Assembly (NCBI GenBank): GCA_000827325.1 | Contig: KN832887.1 | Coordinates: 310,001-374,000 of the forward strand | DNA: 64,000 bases | Source: Oidiodendron maius Zn | Taxonomy: Eukaryota; Ascomycota; Leotiomycetes; Myxotrichaceae | Direction of reading: 5' to 3' | Shown here: positions 12,327 to 23,614 of the stretch, one piece after another | Layout: each line of letters opens with the position of its first letter | Numbering within the stretch: position 1 is the first letter of the stretch | Program-made: the position numbers and the translations under genes | Notes under the pieces: generated by a model | The model's input: only the letters and a program-made list of their open reading frames with translations | The model's database searches: none | Told to the model about the DNA's origin: nothing

Positions 12327-12480
12327 TATCAGCTGAAGGCTCAGGGAAGGTTTTCTTTGAAGAGAAAGAAGGCTCGGCTTCGGCAAAATGATAGTCCTAA
12401 AATGACTAATCCTATGATCCTTGCACAGATCCGTGAACACGCAGCCTTCTTTGATCTGGTCTTGGCGTTTTCCCACAGCG
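12327..12480. repeat. Dispersed repeat, copy B
   Basis: Matches 7541-7640 in the same orientation. It differs mainly by transitions and by an internal segment of about 57 bp (12386-12442) absent from copy A. Confidence 0.7.
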
Positions 12481-13187
12481 CTTGGCGTTGACATTCATCC
12501 GTCAATTGCCTTCTCCCAAAGATGATTTGAGTGCGCAGTACAGTAAGATGTTAAACCAGCTTCAGTCTACGCTCCCTATGATTCTAAAATGGACACACGG
12601 ATTTTACTGCAATAGTACTATTAAAGTTAGACCGTTTAAATCCGTTTTCATGCACATCACGTGAGTAGTACACAGAAGTAGCTCACAGAGGAGGTGCAGG
12701 CCGGCTTAAATCGGCATCACTACGCATGAGATGTTCTGCTTCAGGGCTGAATTTGAAATGTTGTCTAGAAGCCTCTAAAAGACTAACGGAACCTACGCAG
12801 CGTTCCAAATCGAATCCTTCCTCCATATTTCCTGCGAAGTCTGTGACCTACCATTGAGATACGTACAGCTACGAGCAAAATCGCTGTCCTATTCGTCAAA
12901 GTCTGAAGGAATAACTTAAGTGCACGGACCAGCTGAAGGTATGGCGCGCGTGGTACTTCAGTCTGGGCTGTGACTTCGTCGCTTGGCATACAGCAGGTGA
13001 CAAGTAACTTTCTCGAAGTATGGACGCCTCCCGTACCTACCAGCTTACCGAAGTATCGCTGGACGATATATTTCTCAGTTGTGTGGCTCTGTCCTAGTCC
13101 TGTGATTTCACTATAACCATTAGTTTGATGATTGCTTCATGGTTTTGTTGTTTCGCGCAACTTCTGTAAGAGCCATCCGAATCAGGA

Positions 13188-13215
13188 CGACGCGGGGTAG
13201 CTTTGCCCCGCGTCG
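13188..13215. promoter_or_regulatory. GC-rich inverted repeat with paired CreA-type motifs
   Basis: A perfect 10-bp inverted repeat (CGACGCGGGG / CCCCGCGTCG) surrounds an 8-bp spacer. Each arm contains GCGGGG, which fits the SYGGRG consensus of the carbon catabolite repressor CreA. It lies about 330 bp upstream of the Zn2Cys6 gene start. The sequence is certain; the regulatory role is inferred. Confidence 0.4.
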
Positions 13216-13545
13216 CTATCTGGTCACCGCCCGGCAGAAAGAGAATCCGTCCTAGCGGAGCAGTGCGCAATTGCGGACCAAATCAGCCAATCGTGGCACG
13301 GCAGATTCGTCCGCCGAGTGGCGGAACAGAATCTTCAACAGTTAGTAAGCTTACGAACCATCAATTCAGTCCGACGGAGGGAGAGATATGTTGCCCTGTC
13401 CTTGCAACATGTCCGTACGTACACCTTTGTAGTGTACCAAATTTTTCCCAGCCCGCCGTCTCCGCCTCTTGTCTCTGTCCTGCACTCATCTCTTAAAATT
13501 ATTCAGTGGTAGGCGGCCAGAATAACTACCCCTCCACCCTGGACA

Positions 13546-15922
13546 ATGTCGTCGAGTGCCTCGAACGCCGAATCCGAACATCGTCGCAAAAGACTGCGCA
13601 AAGGAACTCATAGTTGTTGGGAGTGTGAGTATCCCCCGGTGGCGGCGGATATGGTGCTGATGCCGCCCAGGCAAACGCCGGAAGATTCGGTGTCAGTTAA
13701 GTTCGGAGGATGTACCTATCTGCTCTGGATGTTTGGCTCGAGGGTACGTTGTTTCTTGTTTGTATATAAGCTGAAGCCCCCCACCCCAACCTTCTCCACT
13801 CGCCGGCCCACGTTGAGGCTTGGAGTTTATGTTCAGCATTGAAGTTTTCGAGCAGTGCTGATTGGAATTTATAGGACAAAATGCCTCAGCCAGGATTTCC
13901 CAGAGGGAGAAGAGATCTCAACCAGCAACAGCCATATCCAGGGAAGGCTTGGTCGGGTGGAGCAGTTGCTCGAGACCTTAGTCGCTAAGATCTCTTCATT
14001 TGAGGAGGAAGAGAAAATGATGACTCCAGAGTCCCTAGCCACCGATGATATTCTTACCGCGGAGCCGAACAGCATGACTTACATTCCCGCTGTGCACGAA
14101 ACGGCCCCTTTTCTGGCCCTTTTTGACAACACAGCAGTTAGTGCCGCCCGCTCCTCAACCTACCTAGATATTTATCACTGACCTACATTAGCTCGGCCGT
14201 AGAGAAGTCGACCTGTCGCAAGCTCCCACGCCCACCTCGCAAAGTGCAGGGGCAAAATCTGTTTCTTTTGCATGCGGCAGAGTGCCCAGAGTCGAGAGGA
14301 TCCGACAAGCTCTCCTGGAGCTCCTACCACCACAGCATGTTATGGATCGCATCTGCGAAGCATCTTCCTTTTGGCTCAATCTACACGCATTTGCTATCCA
14401 GACCTTCGACCCACTGGCCACGCCCAAGTTTGATCTTGCCGAAATTTCTAAAGGATCTCCTACCAGCATCGCACGTATCCTGCTATATCTTGCATCGTGT
14501 CTTCAGCAGCTTGACGCGGGATTTGATACGACCCAGCTCAAGCTATACCCATCTGTCGAGGCCCGCATGGAGCGATACGTAGCCACGGTCCAGACTCTGG
14601 TTACTTCAGACGAAGAGCTAGTCAGTTCGATTGATGGCCTCGACTGTTTGATAGTACAATGCTCATATCATATCAATGCCGGAAACCCGCGCCGTGCGTG
14701 GCTCACTATCCGGAAGGCATTGAACATTGGACAGTTGATGGGAATCCACCTAACGTCTTGCACTATACCTGTAGCGAAACATGCTTGGAGTCACATTGTT
14801 CAAGGAGATAGATATCTTGTAAGTTGGATTACATATCACGACATGAGCCCTTATTAACCATTTTAGTCGATGTTGCTTGGCCTCCCATGTGGGTCACAAG
14901 ACATGCCAATAGGGCCGGACGAGAATTTTCAGAATCCTGATATCAACAAGGATGATCTTTTCAGTAGGAAGATGTTTAATATAGTGGGCCGAATTATTGA
15001 GCGCAACCAAAATGAGCAAATGCATACCTATACCACGACCCAGAAGATTGACGAAGAATTTGAGAAACTGGCTGCTGAGATGCCCAAGGAATGGTGGGAA
15101 ATCCCGCAAGCGATTTCGGGCCGCTCAAGAGAGACTTTGGCACTGTATGACCGAATCACGTATCAACTATGCTATTTTCAATTCCAGGGTCTGTTACACC
15201 TTCCCTTCATGCTACGTGCCACCACAGAGCGACGTTACGAATACAACAAGTTCAGTTGCATGAAGGCTGCGCGAGAAATGCTTCACCGATTCCTTGCGCT
15301 GCGGAAAACAGATATGGGAAACTTTTGCTGCAGAATTATTGATTTTGGGGCTTTTACGGCGAGTGTCACCCTCTTCCTCGGTATCTTGGAACCAGACAGT
15401 CGGGAACAGCTGCATCAAAGGGATAACGACCGGCGTCTCATCGAGGCCATTCTGGCATCGATGGAAGAAATTGAGCGGCAGCGAGCAAATGACCCTGTTG
15501 CGAGCCAGAGCGCAGACGCGATTAGGTCTCTCCTTGCAATAGATTCCACATCGGGACAGCACACTACCAATCTCAAACTTTCGATCCCATATTTTGGCAC
15601 GATCAGCGTCGTGCGACCGCAATCTTCATCGCCCTCTAATAGGACGCAATCACTTCCGGATACCCTACCCGCTAACATGGCCGGCCAAGATATGAACATC
15701 CAGCCGCGTCAAAATTTGCCATTCTCAAGCGGCACGCCACTCAATGCGCCATTGGTATCCTTCACCAGTAATCGATTTTCTTCCGCCATGCCAGAGCAGG
15801 TTCCCACCGAGGGTTGGGAAATGTCTGATACGGATACGATGTTTTTCGATAGTTTGCTAAATCAAGATCTTGCGATGATGAACTTTCCTGTACAACAGGG
15901 CAATGAGAACCAGGGCTGGTAA
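13546..15922 (+). CDS. Zn2Cys6 transcription factor with fungal-specific regulatory domain
   Basis: Five exons rebuild one frame: introns at 13625-13670, 13744-13874, 14137-14191 and 14819-14866, all with GT...AG and matching phase. Splicing restores the zinc cluster: CWECKRRKIRC in exons 1-2, C..C in exon 2 and the sixth Cys at the start of exon 3, preceded by a basic RRKRLRK nuclear signal. A coiled-coil linker (RLGRVEQLLETLVAKI) follows. Exons 4-5 carry the fungal transcription-factor domain (PF04082 type), including the hallmark DRYLSMLLGLPCG formed across the fourth intron. The product is about 680 residues with an acidic tail (SDTDTMFFDSLLNQD). The MFS pump just downstream on the same strand is a natural candidate target. 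The regulated pathway cannot be told from sequence. Confidence 0.9.
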
Positions 15923-16901
15923 AGGCTGGGCGGCGTGTCGGGCGGCGTTTGGAATTCAGGAGGTTGCGGAGTCAGGCTACTTTTCCACTCAATACACCGT
16001 TGCTATCGAGCAATCATGTATATATAATACCCTGATAACTGGATATAAACTTTCGGACCCGTACTTGACGCGATCTGGGCAAGATCGATAGTTTGCTACG
16101 TTGCTGAAATATTGCCTAAATCAACACACCATATTGAAGGGACCCGCGAGCCACAAAGGCTTGGAGTAGTTACGCTATATGGATAATAATTGCAAGGCTA
16201 CTTTGAGGTACTTTTCATCTTTTGACGTGATGAGCTGACATGTCTCAAGGATTGAGATCAACTGCCGAGCAATCAACTGCCGGTAGTCGTTCCTGCAGAC
16301 GCATGTGCTCGCAAAGAATCGAGAATTAGGCAAGTGAACAGAATGGAGCTGTGAAAATCACGAAAATCAAAGGGGCAAGACAGAATAGATGACTCCGGTG
16401 GCCAAAATCTAGAAGGCACAAGTCATTGCGCTCCGGTCAGAGTCAATATTCGACCTAAAGGTATAATTTCTGGGGTTGGACTCAAAATGGGGTCATCGTC
16501 GCCGAGCTCAACACGGAATTCCGTGTCGACCCACGAAATTGTCAGCAAAGTAATTTCACCACCGCCGTCGCGGCGATACCAGGAAGACTTGGCGAGTAAG
16601 CCAAGCAATGGTTTCACCTCACCTTGCTCCTAGTGATTCTATGCTGCACCATGGGCGGCGTCAGACAGCTTATTTCCAATCAACAAATATCTCCGCCGCG
16701 GTTGAGCCGCCGCGCAGGCTGGCATCAGCAAGGAAAAATGTTCTGCTATCTCGTAGCCTCATATATAAGCGTCCCTTTCTTTTCTCTTGCTGTTGATTAT
16801 ATCTCGGTAGCAATCAATTCTTGTCTTCCTGTTCCTGGTTCCTGGATTTTTGTTTTAGGTCATTAATCCATTTTGAGACTGCCGTAGTCGCGGCACTTGG
16901 A
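15923..16901. other. Intergenic region between regulator and transporter
   Basis: About 980 bp without a supported gene. It contains the CGG-N4-CCG palindrome (16511-16526) and other CGG/CCG triplets near 16560-16575 and 16690-16720, so it probably holds the transporter promoter. Confidence 0.55.
16511..16526. promoter_or_regulatory. Perfect 16-bp palindrome with CGG-N4-CCG core, candidate zinc-cluster operator
   Basis: ACACGGAATTCCGTGT is a perfect palindrome. Its core, CGG AATT CCG at 16514-16523, is the inverted triplet layout bound by dimeric Zn2Cys6 factors. It lies 376 bp upstream of the transporter start and about 600 bp downstream of a Zn2Cys6 gene. Binding by that neighbour is inferred. 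Confidence 0.45.
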
Positions 16902-18819
16902 ATGGATTCACGCGCGGCAACCCTGGCAGATGAGAAGTTGGGCGAGGAAAAGGAGACTGGCATAACTCGAACTCCCTCGCCGTCCCCCATCCCATCGATT
17001 GAAAAGGAGAAAAATGAATTCGGCGACCAACCTACAGATATCGAAGGTTCAATCCACGAGGCAAAGAAGGAGGAGGGAGATGCTTCTGCTGAGGATAAAG
17101 TAGACTATCCATCTGGGCTTCGGTTGTCGGCCATTGTTGTTGCCCTTCTGCTCAGTATCTTCTTGGTACGTACCTTGCGGTCTGGGTTGGCGGGGGCGCA
17201 TTGTCAATATCACCCTGGTGCTCTGCCCCCCCCCCACCCGTCATATTGATCTGCCTCATATACACCCCACAAAACATAACAGACTAAGCTGACTTGCATA
17301 GGTCTCGCTGGACATGACCATTGTGGCAACGGCCATACCGAAAATCACCGACCAATTCCACGGCTTGGACCTCGTCGGCTGGTACGCGGCTGCCTTCTTC
17401 CTAACTTTCGGTGCGTTCCAGTCGACGTGGGGAAAGGCCTACAAGTACTTTCCGCTGAAAATAACATTCTTGTTGGCAATCTTTATTTTCGAGTTGGGTA
17501 GTCTAATATGTGGTAAGATCCCTTCCTCACGAAGCTTATCCTTGATACCAATTGCGACTTTAGGAGTTGCACCGAATAGCACGGCATTGATTGTGGGTCG
17601 GGCGATTGCTGGTCTTGGAGGCGCTGGAATTGCGTCTGGGGCTTACACGATCATTGCTTTTGCTGCACCTCCCGAGCAGAGAGCGGCCTTCACCGGGTTA
17701 TTGGGCGCCGCGTATGGAATTGCTAGTGTTATTGGACCTCTCCTTGGCGGTGTCTTTGCGGAGAAGGTATCTTGGAGATGGTGCTTCTACATCAACCTCC
17801 CCATCGGCGGACTGTCAGGATTTATTATCTTCCTCTTCTTCAGGACTCCGGCGCATGCCGTCCCAGTTAAGGCCGCACTCACGGAAAAGCTTTTGCAGAT
17901 GGATCTTCCTGGAACCTTTGTTATCATGTCAGCTATTATCTGCTACATCCTAGCCCTGCAGTGGGGAGGGCAATCAAAAACTTGGGGTAGCTCTGACGTT
18001 ATTGGCACATTGGTTGGATTCGTTGTGATCAGCGCGGTATTCGCTGTCATCGAATGGTACCAAGGGGATCGTGCTATGATTGTGGGTCGTCTTATGAAGG
18101 ACCGTACTGTCACAGTTGGGATGGTGTACAACTTCTTCCTCGGTGGCGCCTTCTTCCTTCTTTTATACTGGCTCCCAATTTACTTTCAGGTCGTATCTGG
18201 CGTGTCGGCTTCGCAATCAGGGGTTCGAAATCTGCCACTCATCCTCGGAGTGACAATTTGCACCATCCTCTCAGGTAGTCTCATATCTGCCTACGGCCAT
18301 TTTGTCCCATTCATGATCTTTGGCAGTATACTGGCAACCATAGGTACTGGTCTCTTATACACTCTGGATACGACATCTTCGTCTAGTGCTTGGATAGGCT
18401 ACCAAGCTCTTGCCGGCATAGGTATCGGCCTTGCTATCCAAGTTCCCATCATCGCAGGCCAAGCATCTGTGGCCCCCGACGACCTCTCATCTGTCACGGC
18501 GATGATTCTTTTCTGCCAGACAATTGGAGGGGCTTTCTTGACATCTGCTGGCCAGGCTGCTGTTACAAATACTTTGATCCGCCGACTTCCTGAAACAGCT
18601 CCAGGTGTTGATCCGGCAGCTGTTGTGATCACGGGAGTTGGTCAAATCCGACAAGTCTTCACAGCCAACGATGTGCCCGGCATAATTTTGGCATATATGG
18701 ATGGCTTAAAGGTCGCATATGCTATTGCAATAGCTTGCGCGGGTGTTGCTGTGCTGGTGAGTGCCGCGAGAAAGTGGAAGAACTTGAAGGGCAAGGTTCA
18801 AATGGGCGGGGTTGCATAA
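16902..18819 (+). CDS. MFS drug/toxin efflux transporter, DHA14 type
   Basis: Three exons: introns at 17166-17301 (GTACGT...CATAG) and 17513-17563 (GTAAGA...TTTAG, 51 bp, so unspliced reading stays in frame). The product is about 576 residues. A charged N-terminal tail of about 70 residues precedes a first helix continuing into [17 protein letters not shown], the typical TM1 motif of the 14-helix H+ antiporters. Splicing of intron 2 restores [18 protein letters not shown] and [12 protein letters not shown], the conserved TM4-5 region, and ..GPLLGGVF...[13 protein letters not shown] follows. The protein should sit in the plasma membrane or vacuole and export a toxic compound or metabolite. The Zn2Cys6 gene upstream suggests an inducible resistance pair. 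The substrate is unknown. Confidence 0.93.
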
Positions 18820-19273
18820 CTAGTTGACAGTGGGATAAGGATGCATTTTGGAGTCATTAAACGGGTGGTAAGAATGATACAAGATATGTTACTCTACTTA
18901 TTGTCTATCTGCATATATAATAGAAATGAAAGATCTTCCGACCTATCTGGACCGCTCTGACCCTGAGCCAATGCAGCCTTACCGACAATACAACGTCCGA
19001 AGGAGAGCATATCAGCCAAACCATCTTGGTTCATTTTAGGCGTTGGCGAGCAAATTACGCGCTCTTATTCGCTATGGCCCTTGCTCGAAATTTCGGATCC
19101 CTATATTTAGCGTATCAGAAGCGGGATATGGTGACAGAGAGGCTGATTGACTAGGCCGTCTTTGGGGTATCATTTGCTCTGTTGATCAATTTGTCAAGGC
19201 ACTTATGAACTCCTGTCCCGCGTCAGGAGGATGTTTTCCACTTTTGTTTTCCTGATGGTTTTCGACGACAGTT
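18820..19273. other. Intergenic region
   Basis: No supported gene or repeat. It holds the terminator side of the transporter and the promoter of the cell-surface protein gene. Confidence 0.5.
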
Positions 19274-21219
19274 ATGAGGGTCACTGGCATAGTGCTCTCT
19301 GCTCTGGCGGCCACAGTAGCCTATGGTGAGTAGTGTATTATGTTCCAGCTTCCCAGTCTACCGTCCAGAAACTTTCTGACCTGCCACAGGCACCGGGTTT
19401 CCCTATCCCACTGCCTCTGACCCATGTGGCACGACGTCGGATTATTTCCGATTTATCATCAATACCACGGCCCAGCAGGATCTCATGAGCCAGTGTACAA
19501 TTATCAACCACACTCTTTGGATTGGCAACAACTTTCCGGGGCCTTTTACCCTCCCCAAATTATTGCATGTTGGAGGTATTTATGTTGGCGACGCCCTCTA
19601 TGAAGACCCGACTGGCGGGATTGTGGACGGGTCCTTAACGAGCGTGTCCCTCCCTGCCCTCGAGGATGCCGAGGAAATCATAGTTGTGGACTATGGAAGC
19701 ATCACATCCCTTGACCTGCCGAGTCTAGGAAGTAATTCTGGTACTTTCACGCTTGCTGGTCTGCCTGCGCTTCGGAACTTCACATTCGGCGGAAGCTACG
19801 AAGGAAGCTATGTCAACATCACGAATACAGGCCTGAACGAGATTTTCTACAATTCTGGCATTCAAACTCTCGGCTTCACAATGAGCCTCATCAATAACCA
19901 AGACCTCTCGACCATAACTTTCTCGTCAAATGCTAGTATCGGTACACTTGAATTGAACTGTAACTCGGCGCCGCTACCAGCTTTCTCAGGCCCCCCAATG
20001 ATCGACGACTTAGAAATAAGTTTCTGTAATCAGCCATCAGTGAATTGGGAAATAGCCTTACAAGGGGTAGGGACTATATCTGGGGGCAGTATCGAAGTTC
20101 ATGATAATACTTTTACCGGCTTTGCACTCCCAAGCACCTTAGACTTAGGCCTTGAGCTTAACATCCACGATAACGCGAAACTGACCAATATTTCATTCCC
20201 AGCCATGTTTACCATGGGAAGTCTGTCCATAAAGAATAATTCTGCATTGGAATATATCGCTAGCACCGACTGGCCTGACCTTGGTGTGATCCTAGGGGAT
20301 GCCGAATTGAGTGGACCATTTGTCAGGTATTGACCCGTGGTTTTTCTTTGTGCCACGTACTCGTCGGTGTTTTTGAGCCTCAACTGACAAAACAATTGGT
20401 AGCATCGATCTTCCACCTTATCTCTTGAGTGCGCCTTCTGTCACCATTCAGTCGACCGAGTCAGATTTCGACTGTTCAAAGTACTCCAACCCAACATATC
20501 CAATCCCTGGAATAGTGGAAGTTACAGTGAATTGCACTGGTGGAAATAGTAACAGCTCTAGCAATGGCAACAACGGTGGAGATGGTAGCGGGACGGATAG
20601 CGGGGATGAAAGCAACGGCAGTGGCAGCGGGGATGGCAGCAATAGCGAACCGGTATCCTCAAACAAAGGCACTCCCTTGTCGACGGGGGCCATAGCGGGA
20701 ATAGCAGTCGCTGGCGCCGGTTTTATAATATCACTACTTATCACGGCATGGCTCTGTATAAGGCGCAGAAATCGCAGAAGGAGAAATGAAGCAGAATTAC
20801 GCGGAATGCAGCCGGAAGTGGATGATCTAGCCGGAGGACCGCCCATGCAGCAATACACCACTGAGGCACATTGCTTCTCATCACCACAGGAAGCTACTGG
20901 AGGTGAGGATGTGGGTTTTGTGGCAGACCATAGGGGTGCTCCGGGGGCGATGTCGATGGTGTCACCGATGTCGCCACTTTCGCCACCCCTTGCTGAGCTG
21001 GAAGGGAAGGAGGTATATGAGATATTGAGTCATGTTGCAGTAATGTCGGCAGCATCTGAGATGCCTTCGGAGAAGAGTAATCTGTTTTATAATAGATGTG
21101 CAGTGGCCGAGAGGCAATCGAGAGAAGAGGCATTGGCTGCAAGAGAGAGGGCTGTAGAGGCTAGAGAGAGACAGCTTGGAACTCTTGCTGCCCAGCGGCA
21201 CGATAGATTTGAGCTTTAA
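19274..21219 (+). CDS. Single-pass cell-surface protein with receptor-L-domain/Ecm33-like ectodomain
   Basis: Exons 19274-19325, 19390-20326 and 20403-21219 join in frame to 601 residues. Exon 1 encodes a signal peptide (MRVTGIVLSALAATVAYG). The ectodomain is a series of short beta-type repeats, leucine-rich-like, with phrases such as SVSLPALEDAEEIIVVD and ITSLDLPSLGS, resembling the receptor L-domain / Ecm33-Sps2 cell-wall family. A Gly/Ser/Asn-rich low-complexity stalk follows, then one membrane helix (GAIAGIAVAGAGFIISLLI) and a basic stop-transfer (RRRNRRRRN). The cytosolic tail ends in an Arg/Glu/Ala-rich coiled coil. Classical Ecm33 is GPI-anchored, so this tailed form could be a sensor or adhesin; that role is inferred. 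Confidence 0.8.
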
Positions 21220-22667
21220 TGTATCAGTTAAATTTGTAGTGCTAGTAGGAAGATCGCATTTGTACAAACGGGTGGGTCCTCACTAGCCTCAATTACGACC
21301 TCAGCCGTCATGGAAGGTAAAATCCAAACTATACGATAATGCAGAACATATTACTCGTCCCTCTCTATGTGTTTACCTAGATGCTACTGGGGCAACCAGT
21401 GTCGCGAATCAAGAAGGTATGTAGCTGGGCTTGTATCAAGGAATTGAATTACTCTGAAAACCGAGACCGGATGCTCCTTGAGTGTATCTTGTTGGCCTTG
21501 CCGTTCATAATCATGAAATATTTGACTTAATGTGAAAGACAGATAAACAGGACCCACAGCGAGTGACGCGAAAAGTATTCATATCAAGCACGATGCCTAG
21601 ATCTTTGTCCTCTATACTTTGCGATACCTCATATCTTTCAATGTGGCTGCTGAATGTTGCTGAACTCGAACTCAACTCTGTTTCTATGCATTATGATCAA
21701 CTACCTGTATTTAAGGCTTCCATTTGGTCTGAATGTTAGTGAGAACAAGGGAATTTATACCCATTATTGCATTATGAGGTCTGAGTCTTAGAAGCAGACA
21801 AAAATCTCTGCAACTTAGCTAATCGGAGTCCTCGAGACCGTGATTGACGCGAGTGTGCTAGAGCCGAGAAAAATACCAGTCTTGATTTGTGAACAGATTT
21901 CTAGCTTCCAGGTTATATCATCTGCGGCCTGTGCGTCTCGCGCTCATATTATTGTCGCAGGTCTGTATCGTCGCTGTTTGGCCGGGTTATTTAGGTATAG
22001 CGTTACAGTGGAACCTGGCCTGAAACGACAGGGAGCCACTTCCGCAAAGAAATGAGTTCGTATCACCACGTCGGTTACAAGGTGCCAAGCAACCGAATGA
22101 CGTGAAAATACTGCTTTAGGGGCCATAGATACGCCAAGGGCGCTTCTGCCAAGCTCAGACGAAAGTAGATGGGACGATTTTCGTCTCAAACAGGGGAATT
22201 CAACTGGAGGAAGAAATATGCACTTAGAACTGTTTGCAACTGCACTGTACCTGCTGTCTGCCATTGTTTTATTGCTGTGGAGCCCATTCCTCTGGGCGCA
22301 TGGCAAAGTCGTGCCCACTGTGTTCTGGTTTCTGAATCGAGACGCGCATAATTTTCGTCTGTTCTCGCTCCAGTGTTCGGCAAGACCCGCACAAGAGTCA
22401 ATTTTCGTACTCCACACAACCACTATAAGATCTACTCTTTCTCCTTGTTTATATATCTTTTGGTTTCCTCTGTAGCTGCGCTCATTTTTCATCCTTCGCA
22501 TATCAATATCTCATTCTTTCATTCACTACTTTTGTTCTCTCACGGCTTTGATAGCTGTAGTCTATTCTGCATATACTTGCCTCTTAGTACCCACGTATAT
22601 ACACATACCGCACTGGTGTCGACCAAAGTCGCTTCTCCTGATCACAACACATACACAATCTTTTAAG
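21220..22667. other. Intergenic region, no supported gene
   Basis: About 1.45 kb. ORFs on both strands near 21840-22500 overlap one another and lack domains or coding bias. The last 200 bp are T/C-rich, typical of a fungal promoter and leader. Confidence 0.5.
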
Positions 22668-23346
22668 ATGCAGATCCCTATATCTCTTGCGTTCTACCTG
22701 CTGGCTACCAGTGCCTCTGCTTTTCCGATTGGATTTGGTCTCGAGATTCGCAAACTTTCAAACCCCAATTGCTCCGCTGCCTCAGCAACTGCGGCTGCAA
22801 CGGCCGCGACGGCAAGCCCAACCGTAGCATCGCAGGCGAAATCTGCCGCTGTCGGATCTAGTGCAAGCGTTTTGAGTCCGTCTACTTATAATGCCATCCA
22901 AATATCAACTGGCACAGCTGGAAATTCAAAGGCAAATGCTGATGCTCTGTTCAGCGCCATTGATCAGAGCAACCTGGCTGGAGTGAGTGCAGAAGATCTC
23001 AAGGTCATTCAGGACACACATGATGCGGCTGAAAATGCTGAGACGGAAGCTTTCAACCCTGCAATTGCTGCAGCAAGCGGTGCTGCAGCTACTGCTCTGC
23101 AAGTAAGATACTCTGTCCATGGCCATAAAACCTCCCTGCTAATAGAAGTAGAACGGCAAAATCGCGAACAAAGTCCTCAAACTTACTGCTGAAGTACTGG
23201 GTCTGCAAATCAAGCAAGCACAAGGGACTGATGAGTCTTCTGACATCACAGCTGAAACTACAAAGCTAAATAACAATATTGCTTTGGACACAAAGGCTGC
23301 TGGGCAGGCAATGACTCCGGTATCATTTGATGCGACTATTGGCTAG
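22668..23346 (+). CDS. Small secreted alanine-rich protein
   Basis: Exons 22668-23102 and 23152-23346 give 209 residues; the intron (GTAAGA, TGCTAAT branch, AAGTAG acceptor, 49 bp) is in phase 0. The product starts with a clean signal peptide (MQIPISLAFYLLATSASA). A low-complexity Ala/Thr/Ser segment follows, then a helical domain rich in Ala, Asp, Asn and Lys (SKANADALFSAIDQSNLAGV). Cysteines are nearly absent, so it is not a hydrophobin or a typical Cys-rich effector. It looks like a cell-wall or hyphal-surface small secreted protein. I do not recognise a named family. A pyrimidine-rich leader precedes the start codon. Confidence 0.75.
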
Positions 23347-23614
23347 TGTATCTACTTGTATTACGTCGTTATTGACAGATTATGAGTATCAAGTCACATG
23401 CTGTCTAGATCCTCGTCCTTGTCTAAAACGGTTCACAAAATGCACTCATTAATCCTTTGTCATAACGGCGTGCAAGAACTCGTTGTGTCTTACTAGGTAG
23501 TTAATGGTACGTCTTTAATTTTCTCTTGGGGGAGATTGTAATTGGGCAAATAATAGCCCTATCCAATTTATTAATACAGAAGAGGAACATCAAACATTCA
23601 TCCACCTTATCCAC

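Larger units (their letters stand above)
11840..13545. other. Long non-coding stretch between divergent genes
   Basis: About 1.7 kb with no convincing gene. It holds dispersed-repeat copy B (12327-12480) and a GC-rich inverted repeat (13188-13215). The last few hundred bases probably contain the promoter of the Zn2Cys6 gene. Confidence 0.5.

Noticed and set aside
12783-12989. Small ORFs between 12200 and 13500
   Set aside because: Overlapping, short, mutually inconsistent frames in a repeat-bearing intergenic region.
16423-16617. 64-codon minus-strand ORF in the transporter promoter
   Set aside because: Lacks an ATG, is short, and contains the CGG-N4-CCG palindrome, so it is better read as regulatory DNA.
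21944-22501. 185-codon minus-strand ORF
   Set aside because: No domain, odd composition, overlaps other-frame ORFs and a promoter-like region; likely chance.
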